Below, piece by piece: positions 1 to 9,715 of a DNA stretch of 36,183 nt; the stretch's first letter is position 1, and every line of letters begins with the position of its first letter. Both the position numbers and the translations under genes were made by a program. The stretch comes from Brugia malayi (taxonomy: Eukaryota > Nematoda > Chromadorea > Rhabditida > Onchocercidae). The stretch lies in contig NW_025062326.1 of assembly GCF_000002995.4 (NCBI RefSeq), forward strand, positions 1-36,183. The letters are read 5' to 3'. Below the pieces are notes generated by a model. That model made no database searches. It was not told where the DNA came from and saw only the letters and a list, made by a program, of their open reading frames with translations.

Positions 1-471
1 ATTTATTGTTTATTGCAGTGAAAATGTTAAATATGACAAATAATTGGCATTCATTTTTCAAAATTTTTAAATCATTTGGAAGAAAGAAAAAAAGCACTTA
101 AATTCTTTAAAGTTTAATGTTAAAAATTTTTTTTACATTTTAGGAAATTCACTTCTATGCAAATATTTACATAGTATAACATAGTTATAACCAGAATAAG
201 TAAGTTTGCTTTGAAATTAAAAAAAAAAGAAATCGAACAGTACATCGAAACTTAATCCAATATGCAATCCAATTTAAAGATCACAAAAAATAATACTGAT
301 AGAATGAAAAAGAAAGATCATTAATAAACTTTGACTATAACTTTAGATTTTCCATATAATTGAAAAAAAAAAAAAAAAAAAGTGAAAAGAAATTTCCAAA
401 ACATTACCTTACCACAGCTATTTCACAAATATGTAATATGCCTTACACTTTTGAAATGTTCACTGTGTCAT
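1..471. other. AT-rich non-coding flank
   Basis: Poly-A/T-rich sequence with no open frame of note; an 18-20-base A run lies near 363-381. Nothing else supported. Confidence 0.5.
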
Positions 472-1160
472 CCATTACGTGACACATACAAAACTCGATA
501 TTATCGTTACGTGATACATGCAAAACTCGATAGCATTGTTACGTGATACATGCAAAACTCGATAGCATTGTTAAGTGATACATGCAAAACTCGATAGCAT
601 TGTTACGTGATACATGCAAAACTCGATAGCATTGTTACGTGATACATGCAAAACTCGATAGCATTGTTACGTGATACATGCAAAACTCGATAGCATTGTT
701 AGTGATACATGCAAAACTCGATAGCATTGTTAGTGATACATGCAAAACTCGATAGCATTGTTACGTGATACATGCAAAACTCGATAGCATTGTTAAGTGA
801 TACATGCAAAACTCGATAGCATTGTTACGTGACACATGCAAAACTCGATAGCATTGTTAAGTGATACATGCAAACTCGATAGCATTGTTACGTGATACAT
901 GCAAAACTCGATAGCATTGTTAAGTGATACATGCAAAACTCGATAGCATTGTTAAGTGATACATGCAAAACTCGATAGCATTGTTAAGTGATACATGCAA
1001 AACTCGATAGCATTGTTACGTGATACATGCAAAACTCGATAGCATTGTTAAGTGATACATGCAAAACTCGACACTATCGTTACGTGATACATACAAAACA
1101 CGATAGCATTGTTACGTGACACATGCAAAACTCGACACTATCGTTACGTGATACATGTAA
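472..1160. repeat. 32-bp minisatellite, about 22 copies
   Basis: The consensus unit reads GTGATACATGCAAAACTCGA followed by TAGCATTGTTAC. Copies differ mainly at the junction (TTACGTG, TTAAGTG or TTAGTG) and in the outermost units, which carry GACACAT, CGATATTATCG or CGACACTATCG variants. Internal units are nearly identical and edge units more diverged, as expected for unequal exchange. Each unit carries an ATGCAAAA octamer-like string. Confidence 0.95.
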
Positions 1161-2790
1161 ATTGATAAATAAACCGGGCATGTCATCATACCTTATATAT
1201 TAACAAACCTTCTATTAGTCAATACACTTTAAATGTCTGAAAATATGAATCAGTGAATAGTGAATACCTCTCTTTGAATAGTTTTTTCTGAAAAGCTAAA
1301 AGAACAAAATGATTCACAACAAAAAGAAAAAGAAAGCAATAAATGCTAACTTTTATTGATTGTTTTTCACTAAAATTTTGCTAAAAGTATAAAGCAATCG
1401 AAAAAAAAAAAAACATTTTTCTTAAATGTTTTTTAAATTATAAAACCTTTTGAGAAAGATTTGTTTACTTTATACTTTCTACTTCAATATAAAAAGTTTA
1501 GCATAATGTTTTTTTTTTTTTCTTTTTTGTTATATAAATCTAGAAAAATAACAAAATAAAAGTTAAGTTTAGGATATGCAAAGAAAAGGATTAAATATAT
1601 CATTGAAAATAACAAATGAAAAATGACAAAAAAATTGAAATTTTTTTTTTCTAAGTAAATTTAAATATTTTATAAAACTTGCATTTTGATAAATGCAAAT
1701 GATAATTGTTTGCAACATATCAGAAGGATGACAGAACGATTGCTAATACTTTAGATATTATTGTAAATGTTTTAAGCTAACAAAAGTACATTTGAAACCA
1801 GAAAACAAAACAAAACAAAAAAAGAAAAGAAACGAAGAAAGAAAGAAGAAAAACAAAAGATAAAATAACATAAATTTCAATAAATTGAAAACGAAGGAAA
1901 ATTTTATTATAAAATATAAAAGTATCAAAAATTGCAGGAAAAATTCATTATATCAAAGAATGAAATAAAAAATTTGTTAATTTTGTTGACAAAAGAGGGA
2001 AAAGTTTTTATATTTTAATAATTAATAAATTATTTTAATTTTGAATGAAAAATTATAAGTTTTTTTTTTTTTATTAAACTGATAAATTTGTCAATTTGAA
2101 AATTTTGTATTAAGTTTAATTTAATTGATGTATTTATTTTTGTTGTCTTAACTTTTAGACATAAATAATAAAATTAAAATAAAATAAGCCAATGATTCTT
2201 TTTAATAATTATTAACTTTTTTCAATTCATCGAATAGTTTAACGGGCTGTCAAATTAAATGTAATATATATTATTATTTTTAATTTGTATTTTTCCAAAT
2301 TGTTTTTTTTTTTCCATTTCTCATTTTTATTTCATTTCTTACTAATTTATTATTCTATACAATTCTATTATGTACAATATCAACAATATTTAATATTAGC
2401 ATAATGTAAATAATTAATTAATTCATATTATTAAATTTAAATTTGATGAAACAATGAAGAAAAAAAAAGAAAAGATAAAAATTTATATGAAATGAATGGA
2501 ATAATATTATTATATTTTTGATAATATTACAATCATTTGCTATCATAATGGAATAAATAAATGAATAAAAGAATAAAGAATAGATAAATAGCAATAAGTA
2601 AATAAAAAAAATTAATTAATTAATTAAGTAAATAAGTTTTTTTCTATAAAAGCAAGTATTATTTTAACAATTATTTTGTTTTAATTAATGCAATTTTCTC
2701 TCTTTTTTTTTTTTTTTTGATTCAAACTAATATATATAATTTAATGATAAGAAGTGTAAATCAATTGATTGACATTAAGCGTATATTTGT
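1161..2790. other. AT-rich non-coding region upstream of MESD
   Basis: Very AT-rich with many homopolymer runs and AATTAATTAA-type strings. No exon-like stretch or RNA gene recognised on either strand. Confidence 0.5.
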
Positions 2791-3009
2791 TGACGTGAGT
2801 ACACGTGAGTGTATCAATATAAGCGATATGAATTTTTAAACAGATTAAATTAAAATCCATCGATTAACTACAGAACAAAAAATCCTTACAAGACGTATTT
2901 AACACGTATTTTCATTGGAAATGACGGAGATTCACGCGGGCCGCAATTTCTTTGTTACGAGTTTCTTTTCTTTTGTTCGGAAGTGTAAGTTTGTTGTGAT
3001 TTTCACGTG
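2791..3009 (+). promoter_or_regulatory. Putative MESD promoter with ACGTG-core sites
   Basis: The 230 bases upstream of the MESD start codon contain TGACGTGA at 2791-2798, CACGTG at 2802-2807 and a second CACGTG at 3004-3009. ACGTG-core elements of the TGACGTG kind are known targets of XBP1/ATF6-type unfolded-protein-response factors, which would suit an ER chaperone gene. The motifs are seen; the function is inference. No clear TATA box or trans-splice leader site could be chosen. Confidence 0.3.
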
Positions 3010-3623
3010 CGGAATTAATTTGCAATGTTTGTGATGCGATTTTGGTTTATTGCATTGATGATAATTGATAACGTTTATGTAAACTGTATGGAACAAAAAG
3101 AGAAAAAGAAAGTTAGTAGTTTAAGATTTTTTTTAAAAAAAACTTTTGCTGCGTCATTTATTTTTTTTATTCTAAGAACTTTCGCATTAACATTACACTT
3201 GTAAATACGTTATTTTGAAAATCTCGAAAGAGTTGAAATTGTCAAGTAAAGATAGATAATTAAGGTTATTGAAAATGAAGTAAAAGTTTGAGTAATCAAT
3301 ATTTTTTTTGAAATTTGTGGGACATTCGGGATTATACGGAGAACGACCTGGAAAGATTGTACGATCAGTGGGAGGAAAATGATGACGATGAATTAGAAGA
3401 GGATGAATTGCCACCATACAAACGTAAAATACAACAACCAAATCTTGATAAGATCATGAAACAGGTATGCATTTCTATAATTGTTGCAAGTAACTCTTCG
3501 CAATAATTTTTCGATGGAGTTAACCTTCGACAACTCTTTGAGGGGTTAACTTTTGACAATTCTTCGAGAAGTTGAATTTCTCGACAGAGTAACCCTTCTT
3601 GATTTCCATTATTCATTAGTCTT
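2888..3623 (+). repeat. Left arm of inverted duplication (MESD promoter side to intron 2)
   Basis: This segment matches the reverse complement of 8513-9715. Identity is near-perfect from about 3190 to 3535 and again at 3590-3623 (CCCTTCTTGATTTCCATTAT and following). It is moderate over exon 1 and intron 1 (3045-3190) and weak but visible near 2888-2925. The exon 2 coordinates pair so that left plus right position equals 12617. The outer limit is approximate. Confidence 0.85.
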
Positions 3624-4427
3624 GTTTAATACTGCCAGAACTTATCTGTTCGGTTTTATGAGAGTTTGATGAGTTAAATTTGATTCAACGGTTGACATTC
3701 TAATTATATATGAATGCAGGCAGAAACACCGGAAGAGTTAATGATGCTATCAAAGAAGGGACAATCTGTAATGATGTTTGTTGGTATTGGTGACGTTAAT
3801 GGTAAACGAGCGGAGAAGTTTTACACGGAAAGATGGATTGGAGTATGGCGAAACAGTCTTTTCAATAATCATATCGACGTCCAGGTCATTTCATATTAAT
3901 AAGTTTTCTTTAATTTCCAATTCCTTCAAGTAAATGTGCTTAGCATAAAATAGAAGCATAATAGTTAAGTGAAATGGATATATTTTGATTAACGGTTCAG
4001 GAATGTACACCTGTTCGTTCAGTTGTTAGAACAATTGGCAGGTATATTGGTTGATTTGTTGAAGAGAGCTACAATCGTACTATTTGTAAAAAGATGTATC
4101 GCGTATCATATTGATAGCATAATTGTTGTGGATGCTTAAAAGAGTTATAGTATCAGTTTGCTTTTAACTAACCGCTTTTCATGATTACTATATTTTGTTT
4201 AAAGTTGAACACTTTATAATTGATATTCCTAACTTTATCAGCTATAAAGTTTGTTTCAGACATTTACAATCGACGATAATCGTGCAATCTTCATGTTTGC
4301 AGATGGATCGAAGGCCTGGGAAGGAAAGGATTTCTTGTTAAAACAACCACAAGTAAGCGAAGTATCGCTGGAAGGACGACAATATCCCGGATTGGCTTCC
4401 AGGAAGAACAAAAAGGAGGAATTGTGA
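3025..4427 (+). CDS. mesd: MESD-family ER chaperone (LRP chaperone, Boca/BMY-1 type), 4 exons
   Basis: MESD proteins act in the ER lumen and help fold the beta-propeller/EGF modules of LDL-receptor-family proteins. I read four exons: 3025-3111, 3318-3464, 3720-3884 and 4260-4427, all joined in phase 0, giving about 188 residues. Residues 1-21 form a hydrophobic signal peptide (MFVMRFWFIALMIIDNVYVN, then C). A lysine-rich KEKKK precedes WDIRDYTENDLERLYDQWEE (30-49), the conserved MESD N-terminal segment, and an acidic DDDELEEDELP run. The core contains KKGQSVMMFV (90-99), WRNSLFNNHIDVQ (121-133) and RAIFMFADGSKAWEGKDFLL (141-160). VSLEGRQYPG (168-177) is another family signature. The C-terminus KEEL resembles a KDEL-type ER-retention signal. 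Introns 2 and 3 are canonical (GTATGC...TGCAG; GTCATT...TTTCAG). Intron 1 has a good donor (AAA|GTTAGT) but no AG before the conserved exon 2 start. An AG at 3340-3341 keeps phase but would delete WDIRDYTE. Family assignment is firm; the 5' structure is less so. Confidence 0.9.
3517..3600. repeat. Short minisatellite remnant in MESD intron 2
   Basis: About three degenerate copies of a GTTAACCTTCGACAACTC-type unit. This is the unexpanded counterpart (opposite strand) of the long array at 8536-9105, and marks the proximal part of the inverted duplication. Confidence 0.85.
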
Positions 4428-5819
4428 AACATATTTTAAACTATACTAATTAATGGTTTGTTAGTGTTCAGGAAGTACTTAAACGGGTACTTAGTAAATA
4501 CGCTGTACAATGCAAGATTTTTGTTAAAAGTTTAAAAGTTTAAAACTTTGCAATGTTGTATGATTCTTTTACTTTAATATGTTATGCATTATTTTCACTC
4601 TACTCTTTCCTTTTCTTGTTTTTATCCTTTGTTGTCTTTCGGAATACTCTTCTACATCTACTTTGATGTTGTCACTTAAATAATAATAAATCGATATTTT
4701 CCTGAATCAGCTTACCATGATGCTGTAGGAATATATGATGATATTATTCAGTTTATTATGTTTGATATATTTCAATAAGTTTAATAAATTTGCACAATTA
4801 TGATGTTATACATATTCAATAGTTGATCTTGCTACGATCTCCTGTGGTTTACTTTTATTTATTTCTCAGTATCAAAAAAATTAATCCCAACTCCCAGTTA
4901 TGAGAATTGGGATTAATTTGTTAAATAAACTGAGGGTATTATTCGGATTTGAAGTTAACTCTTAAAATCTATATGATATAGCGGGAAGGATTGAAGTGTT
5001 GTTGGTGGTTATTTCACATTTTATGTCATTAATATGATCTTTAGAAATTTGGAATAGTTTGCATGTTATCTTTCTTTTCTTAACGAAATTTTATCATCCA
5101 TTTTATGTTGATATCTTTAGATTTATGTGAATTATTGATGAACGGAAAGATAATCGATGATAATGAACCACCCGGTACTAATGATTTTCTTTTTACATCA
5201 AATAAGAATTGAAGGGGATTTTTTCTTTTTTAAATAAAAATAGATTTTGTTTTATGTTTGAGTGAAATTGAAGCCTAGCTTTATTATTAAGAAGATTAAG
5301 AATATCTGGATTTTCAAAAAAAAAAAGATATTCTCATTTTGATTCTTTATTTTTCGCTTTAAATCTAAAATAGCACTGTTAGTGACTTATATTTACATAT
5401 TTCATGTCTTCAAACATTTTTGTCAGCCTTTGAGAGAGAGAGTTTATTTAAATAATATGTGTCAGAGGATAACCTAGTTTCATTTTTGCTATCTCAGCTA
5501 TATTTTGCTTATAAATTTGTCCTTTAAAATATTTAGGAGAAAAAAAAATAGAATAATGTGAAAACGATCAGTTCGAGTGCTTTATTGAGTGATCCTTCGA
5601 CAAATATACCAAAGGTTTATTTATTAGTTTAATTTAAATTTCATTCTAATTTTTCAGAAGCAACGATTATTTTTGTTTTTTAAGGATTTAAAAAATACAT
5701 TGTGTTATTGCAGTGGAAGATTTTCTTTTATAATACTACATAATATTGTTGCATTGTATTATAGAAATAGGAGAAAAGGATGGACAATTTTAATTCAATT
5801 TCAATTTATATATATATTA
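4428..5819. other. Intergenic region between MESD and the UBA-like gene
   Basis: AT-rich sequence holding possible MESD polyadenylation signals (4685-4690, 4783-4788), the hairpin at 4880-4917 and a short GA run near 5434. An AG acceptor-like site (TTATTGCAG, about 5706-5714) precedes the next gene and could be a 5' UTR or trans-splice acceptor. No further coding sequence recognised. Confidence 0.5.
4880..4917. other. Hairpin downstream of MESD
   Basis: Perfect 11-bp inverted repeat ATTAATCCCAA (4880-4890) and TTGGGATTAAT (4907-4917) with a 16-base loop, about 450 bases past the MESD stop codon. AATAAA signals lie upstream at 4685-4690 and 4783-4788, so the hairpin probably lies beyond the likely MESD 3' end. 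It may be a small fold-back remnant. Confidence 0.6.
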
Positions 5820-7585
5820 ATGGAAAATTTGCTTGATTTTGAAGATTGGCAATTATCGAAACTTAGTCAATTTTTGGTAAGTATATCTCTTTTCCCTTAA
5901 AAGTTAATCTTATTCTATGCTACATTGTAACAATTTCAATTATTGCCAACTTAACTAAATTATCAAATGATAAATTGGGCAATGGAAATTTTGATTTTTG
6001 ATTCTTTGCAATATTCATTACTTCCATTCGTTAAGATATCAGATTTCGTTTACTAACTTTATAAATGTTTACTATTTCATTTTGTAAAATTACACTATTC
6101 AATTAATCCTTAAGCTTTCAAACTTAATATATTTGTTGGATGGTTTAAATATTACTTTTAATTCACTGTTACTTGCATTACTATTACTTCTTTATCAGTT
6201 TCAGTTGAGTTTTTTAACTTTATTGTTGGGTGTTATATGTATTTGTGAAAATATATGAAATTTTTAACAGAATAAAATCCCTCTAACATTTCTGACAATT
6301 GAAATTTGAGACTTTCGGCACGCAAAAGGATTGTGCATAAGATCATATATACTCTAAGGAAGGGTGCTTATAATTGATAGATTTGTCAGAAATGTCATTA
6401 GGAAATGAAATGTAAATTAATCCTTTTCCTCTTACAAGGTTCTATTTTTGAAAATTTTTATTCCAGAGTTAATTATGAAGCTTTATTTGTAATAAAGAAA
6501 TTCTTAACTTACTATCTGTTCTAAAAACTATTTTAGGATTGTTCATTTCAGTGCGCACATCATATTTTTTGTATTAACATTTATAAGCAGTTATTGATGT
6601 GAAATTTATCAATTAATTAAGTCATTTAGGCTGTAACAAATAATCGTGATAAGGAAGCAGCTTTATCATTATTGAAATCCTTAAACTGGAATATGGAAAA
6701 AGCTATCGAGGTACATTTATTGGACAATAAAGGAAATTTGTCAACATCATCATCAGGATCTGATTTTGTTGTTATTGATCAAAATAGTTTATCGAATAGA
6801 GAACATAATGAAGAGTTCGTTATGTTTGGTTATTTTATAAAAAAATATAATTTTTTAAATGAATTTATTGAACTGTTCTGTTTTTTTTTTTTTTTTTTTT
6901 TTTATAATTTGATCATTTTTATTGATTTTGTTTTTTATCAATTTTTTGTATTTCTGTTTTAATATTGTATGTGATAGTACTCGAATTGTGAGTTTTATTG
7001 GAACTTCTCATAATTTTTTTATTATATAGGTTTGTTATAGAAGATAATCGATAAATCACTAATAAAGTATCATTTTAGCTTGATGGATTCATCTGCAATA
7101 ATTTATGATACGGATTGGAAAACAGCTGTAACTTCATCTCCTGATGATACAATGCAGAATTCTATATTATCTTTACCTGATGATACAAGGTTAAATAAAT
7201 CTTTAATTATTTTTTGATATTAACAGTTACTAATTTATCTATGATAAATTCTTGTAGGCTATTTTTTACTTTTTCACATTTCTTTTAGCTATTTTTTCTC
7301 AACCACTTTATCTTTTTATTCTATTAAGCAAAAGAAAAAAAAAAAAACTTTTATTAGTTAAAAACATTCAAAAATTTGCAATTGTTCCCTAACAGATTTG
7401 TTTACAGTGAATCAGATGACTCATGTGAAGTAATCAGTGTTAATGATGGTATTAATGCAATGAGCTATGCAAATATCAAAGAGAATATCGATGATAATGA
7501 ACATTGTGATTCAAAAATTAATTTTATTCTTGGCAATTCATCGATCATGATCGATTACATGCAGCAAAAAAGTGATGATCATTGA
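5820..7585 (+). CDS. Small acidic protein with N-terminal UBA-like domain, 4 exons
   Basis: I assemble exons 5820-5876, 6630-6814, 7079-7189 and 7396-7585, giving about 180 residues. Splice phases agree: 0 between exons 1 and 2, two bases of a GAC codon between 2 and 3, two bases of an AGA codon between 3 and 4. Donors are GTAAGT, GTTCGT and GTTAAA; acceptors are TTTAG, TTTTAG and AACAG. Residues 9-51, including DWQLSKLSQFL, AALSLLKSLNWNMEKAI and HLLD, match the three-helix UBA pattern (LL..LNWN.E.AI) found in ubiquitin-binding adaptors such as FAF-type proteins. The rest is Ser/Asp/Asn-rich with a repeated PDDT motif (SSPDDT, SLPDDT) and two hydrophobic-acidic stretches, SDFVVIDQ and CEVISVND, that look like SUMO-interacting motifs. 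No catalytic domain is visible. The ATG at 5820 was chosen because the domain starts there; the frame stays open upstream to about 5673. The exon 2 donor is the weakest junction, because the frame runs on into a poly-F stretch to 6962. Confidence 0.6.
6286..6395. other. Inverted repeat inside intron 1 of the UBA-like gene
   Basis: ACATTTCTGACA (6286-6297) and its exact reverse complement TGTCAGAAATGT (6384-6395) enclose 86 bases that are less AT-rich than the surrounding intron (around 6310-6360). It could be a structured RNA or a mobile-element remnant; nothing decides between them. Confidence 0.45.
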
Positions 7586-8107
7586 TAAAAGTAAACTATG
7601 ATTTCTTTTTTTGTCTCTTTTTTCTTTTTTTCCTATAAAAAATTGTGAAACATCACTGTTTTGAAGTCTTAAATTAAAATTAGAGCAGTGAAATTGCAAA
7701 ATTTTGGTCTCAAATATTTGATAGGCTTTGCAGGCATTACAATTTTGCAAATGTAATTGATAAAATTTATAAAATTAACAAAATGCTAATTATCATATTT
7801 CTTATGCTTATGCTTTTCCATTTTATGGCTTTGTAATTTGTACTATTAGAGATGAAATCATTTTTGAGTTATATGATAATTCTTTAATAATTTATTTGCT
7901 ATATAACGAAAAAAAAAAACTTTTTTGCTTACTTTTTTCTTTGTATTATCATCAAATATATCTCGCATTATTCATTGTATTAATTTGCCGCTTTTACAGT
8001 AGTAAATTTAAATTTAAACTAATCTGTTTTACAGAAATAGAAATAAGTTATTACTGCTCTTATATCAGATGATAGCAATAGGAAGTGATAAAAATATAAC
8101 ATTTAAC
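7586..8107. other. 3' flank of the UBA-like gene
   Basis: AT-rich sequence downstream of the stop codon; probably 3' UTR and intergenic DNA. No other gene seen. Confidence 0.5.
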
Positions 8108-8288
8108 AATCTCTATTAAATAAAGGAAATATTCAATTTTCCAGAGAAATGAAGCTAAAATGAAGGAAAGATTTGAAGGATTTCTGGTGAAGGAAAATTT
8201 TCTGGTAAAGAAATCTTTCAAGTCATTTTACTTCATTTTAGCTTCATTTCTATGGAAAATTGAATATTTTCTTCATTTAATATAGATT
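8108..8288. mobile_element. Long fold-back (MITE-like) element
   Basis: The two ends are inverted copies. AATATTCAATTTTCC and GAAATGAAGCTAAAATGAAG on the left pair with CTTCATTTTAGCTTCATTTC and GGAAAATTGAATATT on the right, about 38 bp with one mismatch. Pairing continues with gaps outward (AATCTCTATTAAAT with ATTTAATATAGATT) and inward (GAAAGATTT with AAATCTTTC). There is no coding capacity. Fold-back transposon or hairpin-RNA source are both possible; a target-site duplication is not obvious. Confidence 0.65.
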
Positions 8289-8299
8289 ATCTAGCTGTA

Positions 8300-8505
8300 A
8301 AATATATGATAAATTTTAATTATGTAATAATTATTTGTATATGATAAAACTTTATTTATATATGATTAAATTTTATTTATATATGATAATTATTTATATA
8401 TGATAAAAATATATGATATATGATAATTATTTATATATATATGAAAAAAAAAAAAATGATTGTTTATATATGATAAAATATATTTATATATGATAAAACT
8501 AAGCA
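8300..8505. repeat. Degenerate TTTATATATGATAA tandem tract
   Basis: Repeated TTTATATATGATAA/ATATATGATAAAAT units of 15-25 bases lie between the fold-back element and the inverted MESD copy. Confidence 0.8.
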
Positions 8506-8512
8506 TGACTAA

Positions 8513-9715
8513 TGAATAATGGAAATCAAGAAGGGTTAATCCTGTTGAGAAGTTGTCAAAGGTTAATCCCTCGAAGAGCTATCAAAGATTAACCCTGCCG
8601 AAAATTCAAAGGTTTCGACGAGTTCTCAAAAGTTAACCCTTTGAAGAGTTGTCAAAAGTTAACCCCTCGAAGAGTTGTTAAAGGTTAACTCCTCGAAGAG
8701 CTACCGAAGGTTAACCCTGTCGAGAAGTCAAAGGTTAACTCTTCGACGAGTTCTCAAAAGTTAACCCTTTGAAGAGTTGTCAAAGGTTAACCCCTCGAAG
8801 AGTTGTTTAAGGTTACCCCTCGAAGAGTTGTTTAAGGTTAACCCCTCGAAGAGCTATCGAAGGTTAACCCTGTCGAGAAGTCAAAGGTTAACTCTTCGAC
8901 GAGTTCTCAAAAGTTAACCCTTTGAAGAGTTGTCAAAGGTTAACCCCTCGAAGAGTTGTTTAAGGTTAACCCCTCGAAGAGTTGTTTAAGGTTAACCCCT
9001 CGAAGAGCTATCGAAGGTTAACCCTGTCGAGAAGTCAAAGGTTAACTCTTCGACGAGTTGTCAAAAGTTAACACCTCAAAGAGTTGTCGAAGGTTAACTC
9101 CATCGAAAAATTATTGCGAAGAGTTACTTGCAACAATTATAGAAATGCATACCTGTTTCATGATCTTATCAAGATTTGGTTGTTGTATTTTACGTTTGTA
9201 TGGTGGCAATTCATCCTCTTCCAATTCATCGTCATCATTTTCCTCCCACTGATCGTACAATCTTTCCAGGTCGTTCTCCGTATAATCCCGAATGTCCCAC
9301 AAATTTCAAAAAAAAATATTGATTACTCAAACTTTTACTTCATTTTCAATAACCTTAATTATCTATCTTTACTTGACAATTTCAGCTCTGTCGAGATTTT
9401 CAAAATAACGTATTTACAAATGTAATGTTCATGTGAAAGTTCTTAAAATAATAAAAAAGAAGAATAAATAAATAAATGACGTGACAAGTATTAAAAAAAA
9501 AGCGATGAAAGACCTTTAAAAAAATAAAATTTTAAAGTACTAATTTTTTTTTTTTTCGTTCCAAACAATTTACATAAATGTTATCAATTATCAAAATCAT
9601 TTTACAAACATGACGTGATAAGTGTTAATTCTATAAGTAAAAATGACACACACGTAAATTTTTTTCTTTATCACTTCGAATAGAACGTACGTGTAATACG
9701 CTTTATCAAGACTTT
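8513..9715 (-). pseudogene. Inverted partial copy of MESD (exons 1-2 only)
   Basis: Read on the minus strand, this arm carries exon 2 at 9299-9153, identical to the functional exon except for one synonymous change (Leu TTA at 3393-3395 becomes TTG), with its GT donor kept. The exon 1 remnant lies near 9611-9540. The ATG matching the functional start (9611) runs into TGA after four codons. A second ATG at 9600 opens MILIIDNIYVNCLERKKKK, which parallels IIDNVYVNCMEQKEKKK of the parent, but the donor GTTAGT has become ATTAGT. Exons 3 and 4 are absent. It is therefore most likely a non-functional partial duplicate, with exon 2 preserved or recently homogenised. Confidence 0.8.
8536..9105. repeat. 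~26-bp minisatellite with 154-bp higher-order period
   Basis: About 22 monomers of the form GTTAACCCCTCGAAGAGTTG plus six bases, with GTTAAC and TTCGA-type cores. A six-monomer super-unit containing ACCCTGTCGAGAAGTCAAAG recurs near 8713, 8866 and 9020. The array sits inside the inverted MESD copy at the place of intron 2. Confidence 0.95.

Noticed and set aside
472..1160. Regularly spaced repeats considered as a CRISPR array
   Set aside because: Units are directly adjacent without unique spacers, in a eukaryotic intron-bearing context.
2922..3027. Upstream ATG (2922) considered as MESD start
   Set aside because: It is in a different frame from the signal peptide and terminates near 3027; the ATG at 3025 gives a signal peptide and correct phase.
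3193..3616. Minus-strand frames over MESD exon 2
   Set aside because: Shadows of the coding exon on the opposite strand.
6815..6962. Continuation of the UBA-like protein into a poly-Phe tail
   Set aside because: It is reading into intron 2 through a T run; the next exon at 7079-7189 keeps phase if the donor at 6815 is used.
9058..9425. Plus-strand frames over the inverted MESD copy
   Set aside because: They are antisense to exon 2 and to the minisatellite; the meaningful reading is the minus strand.
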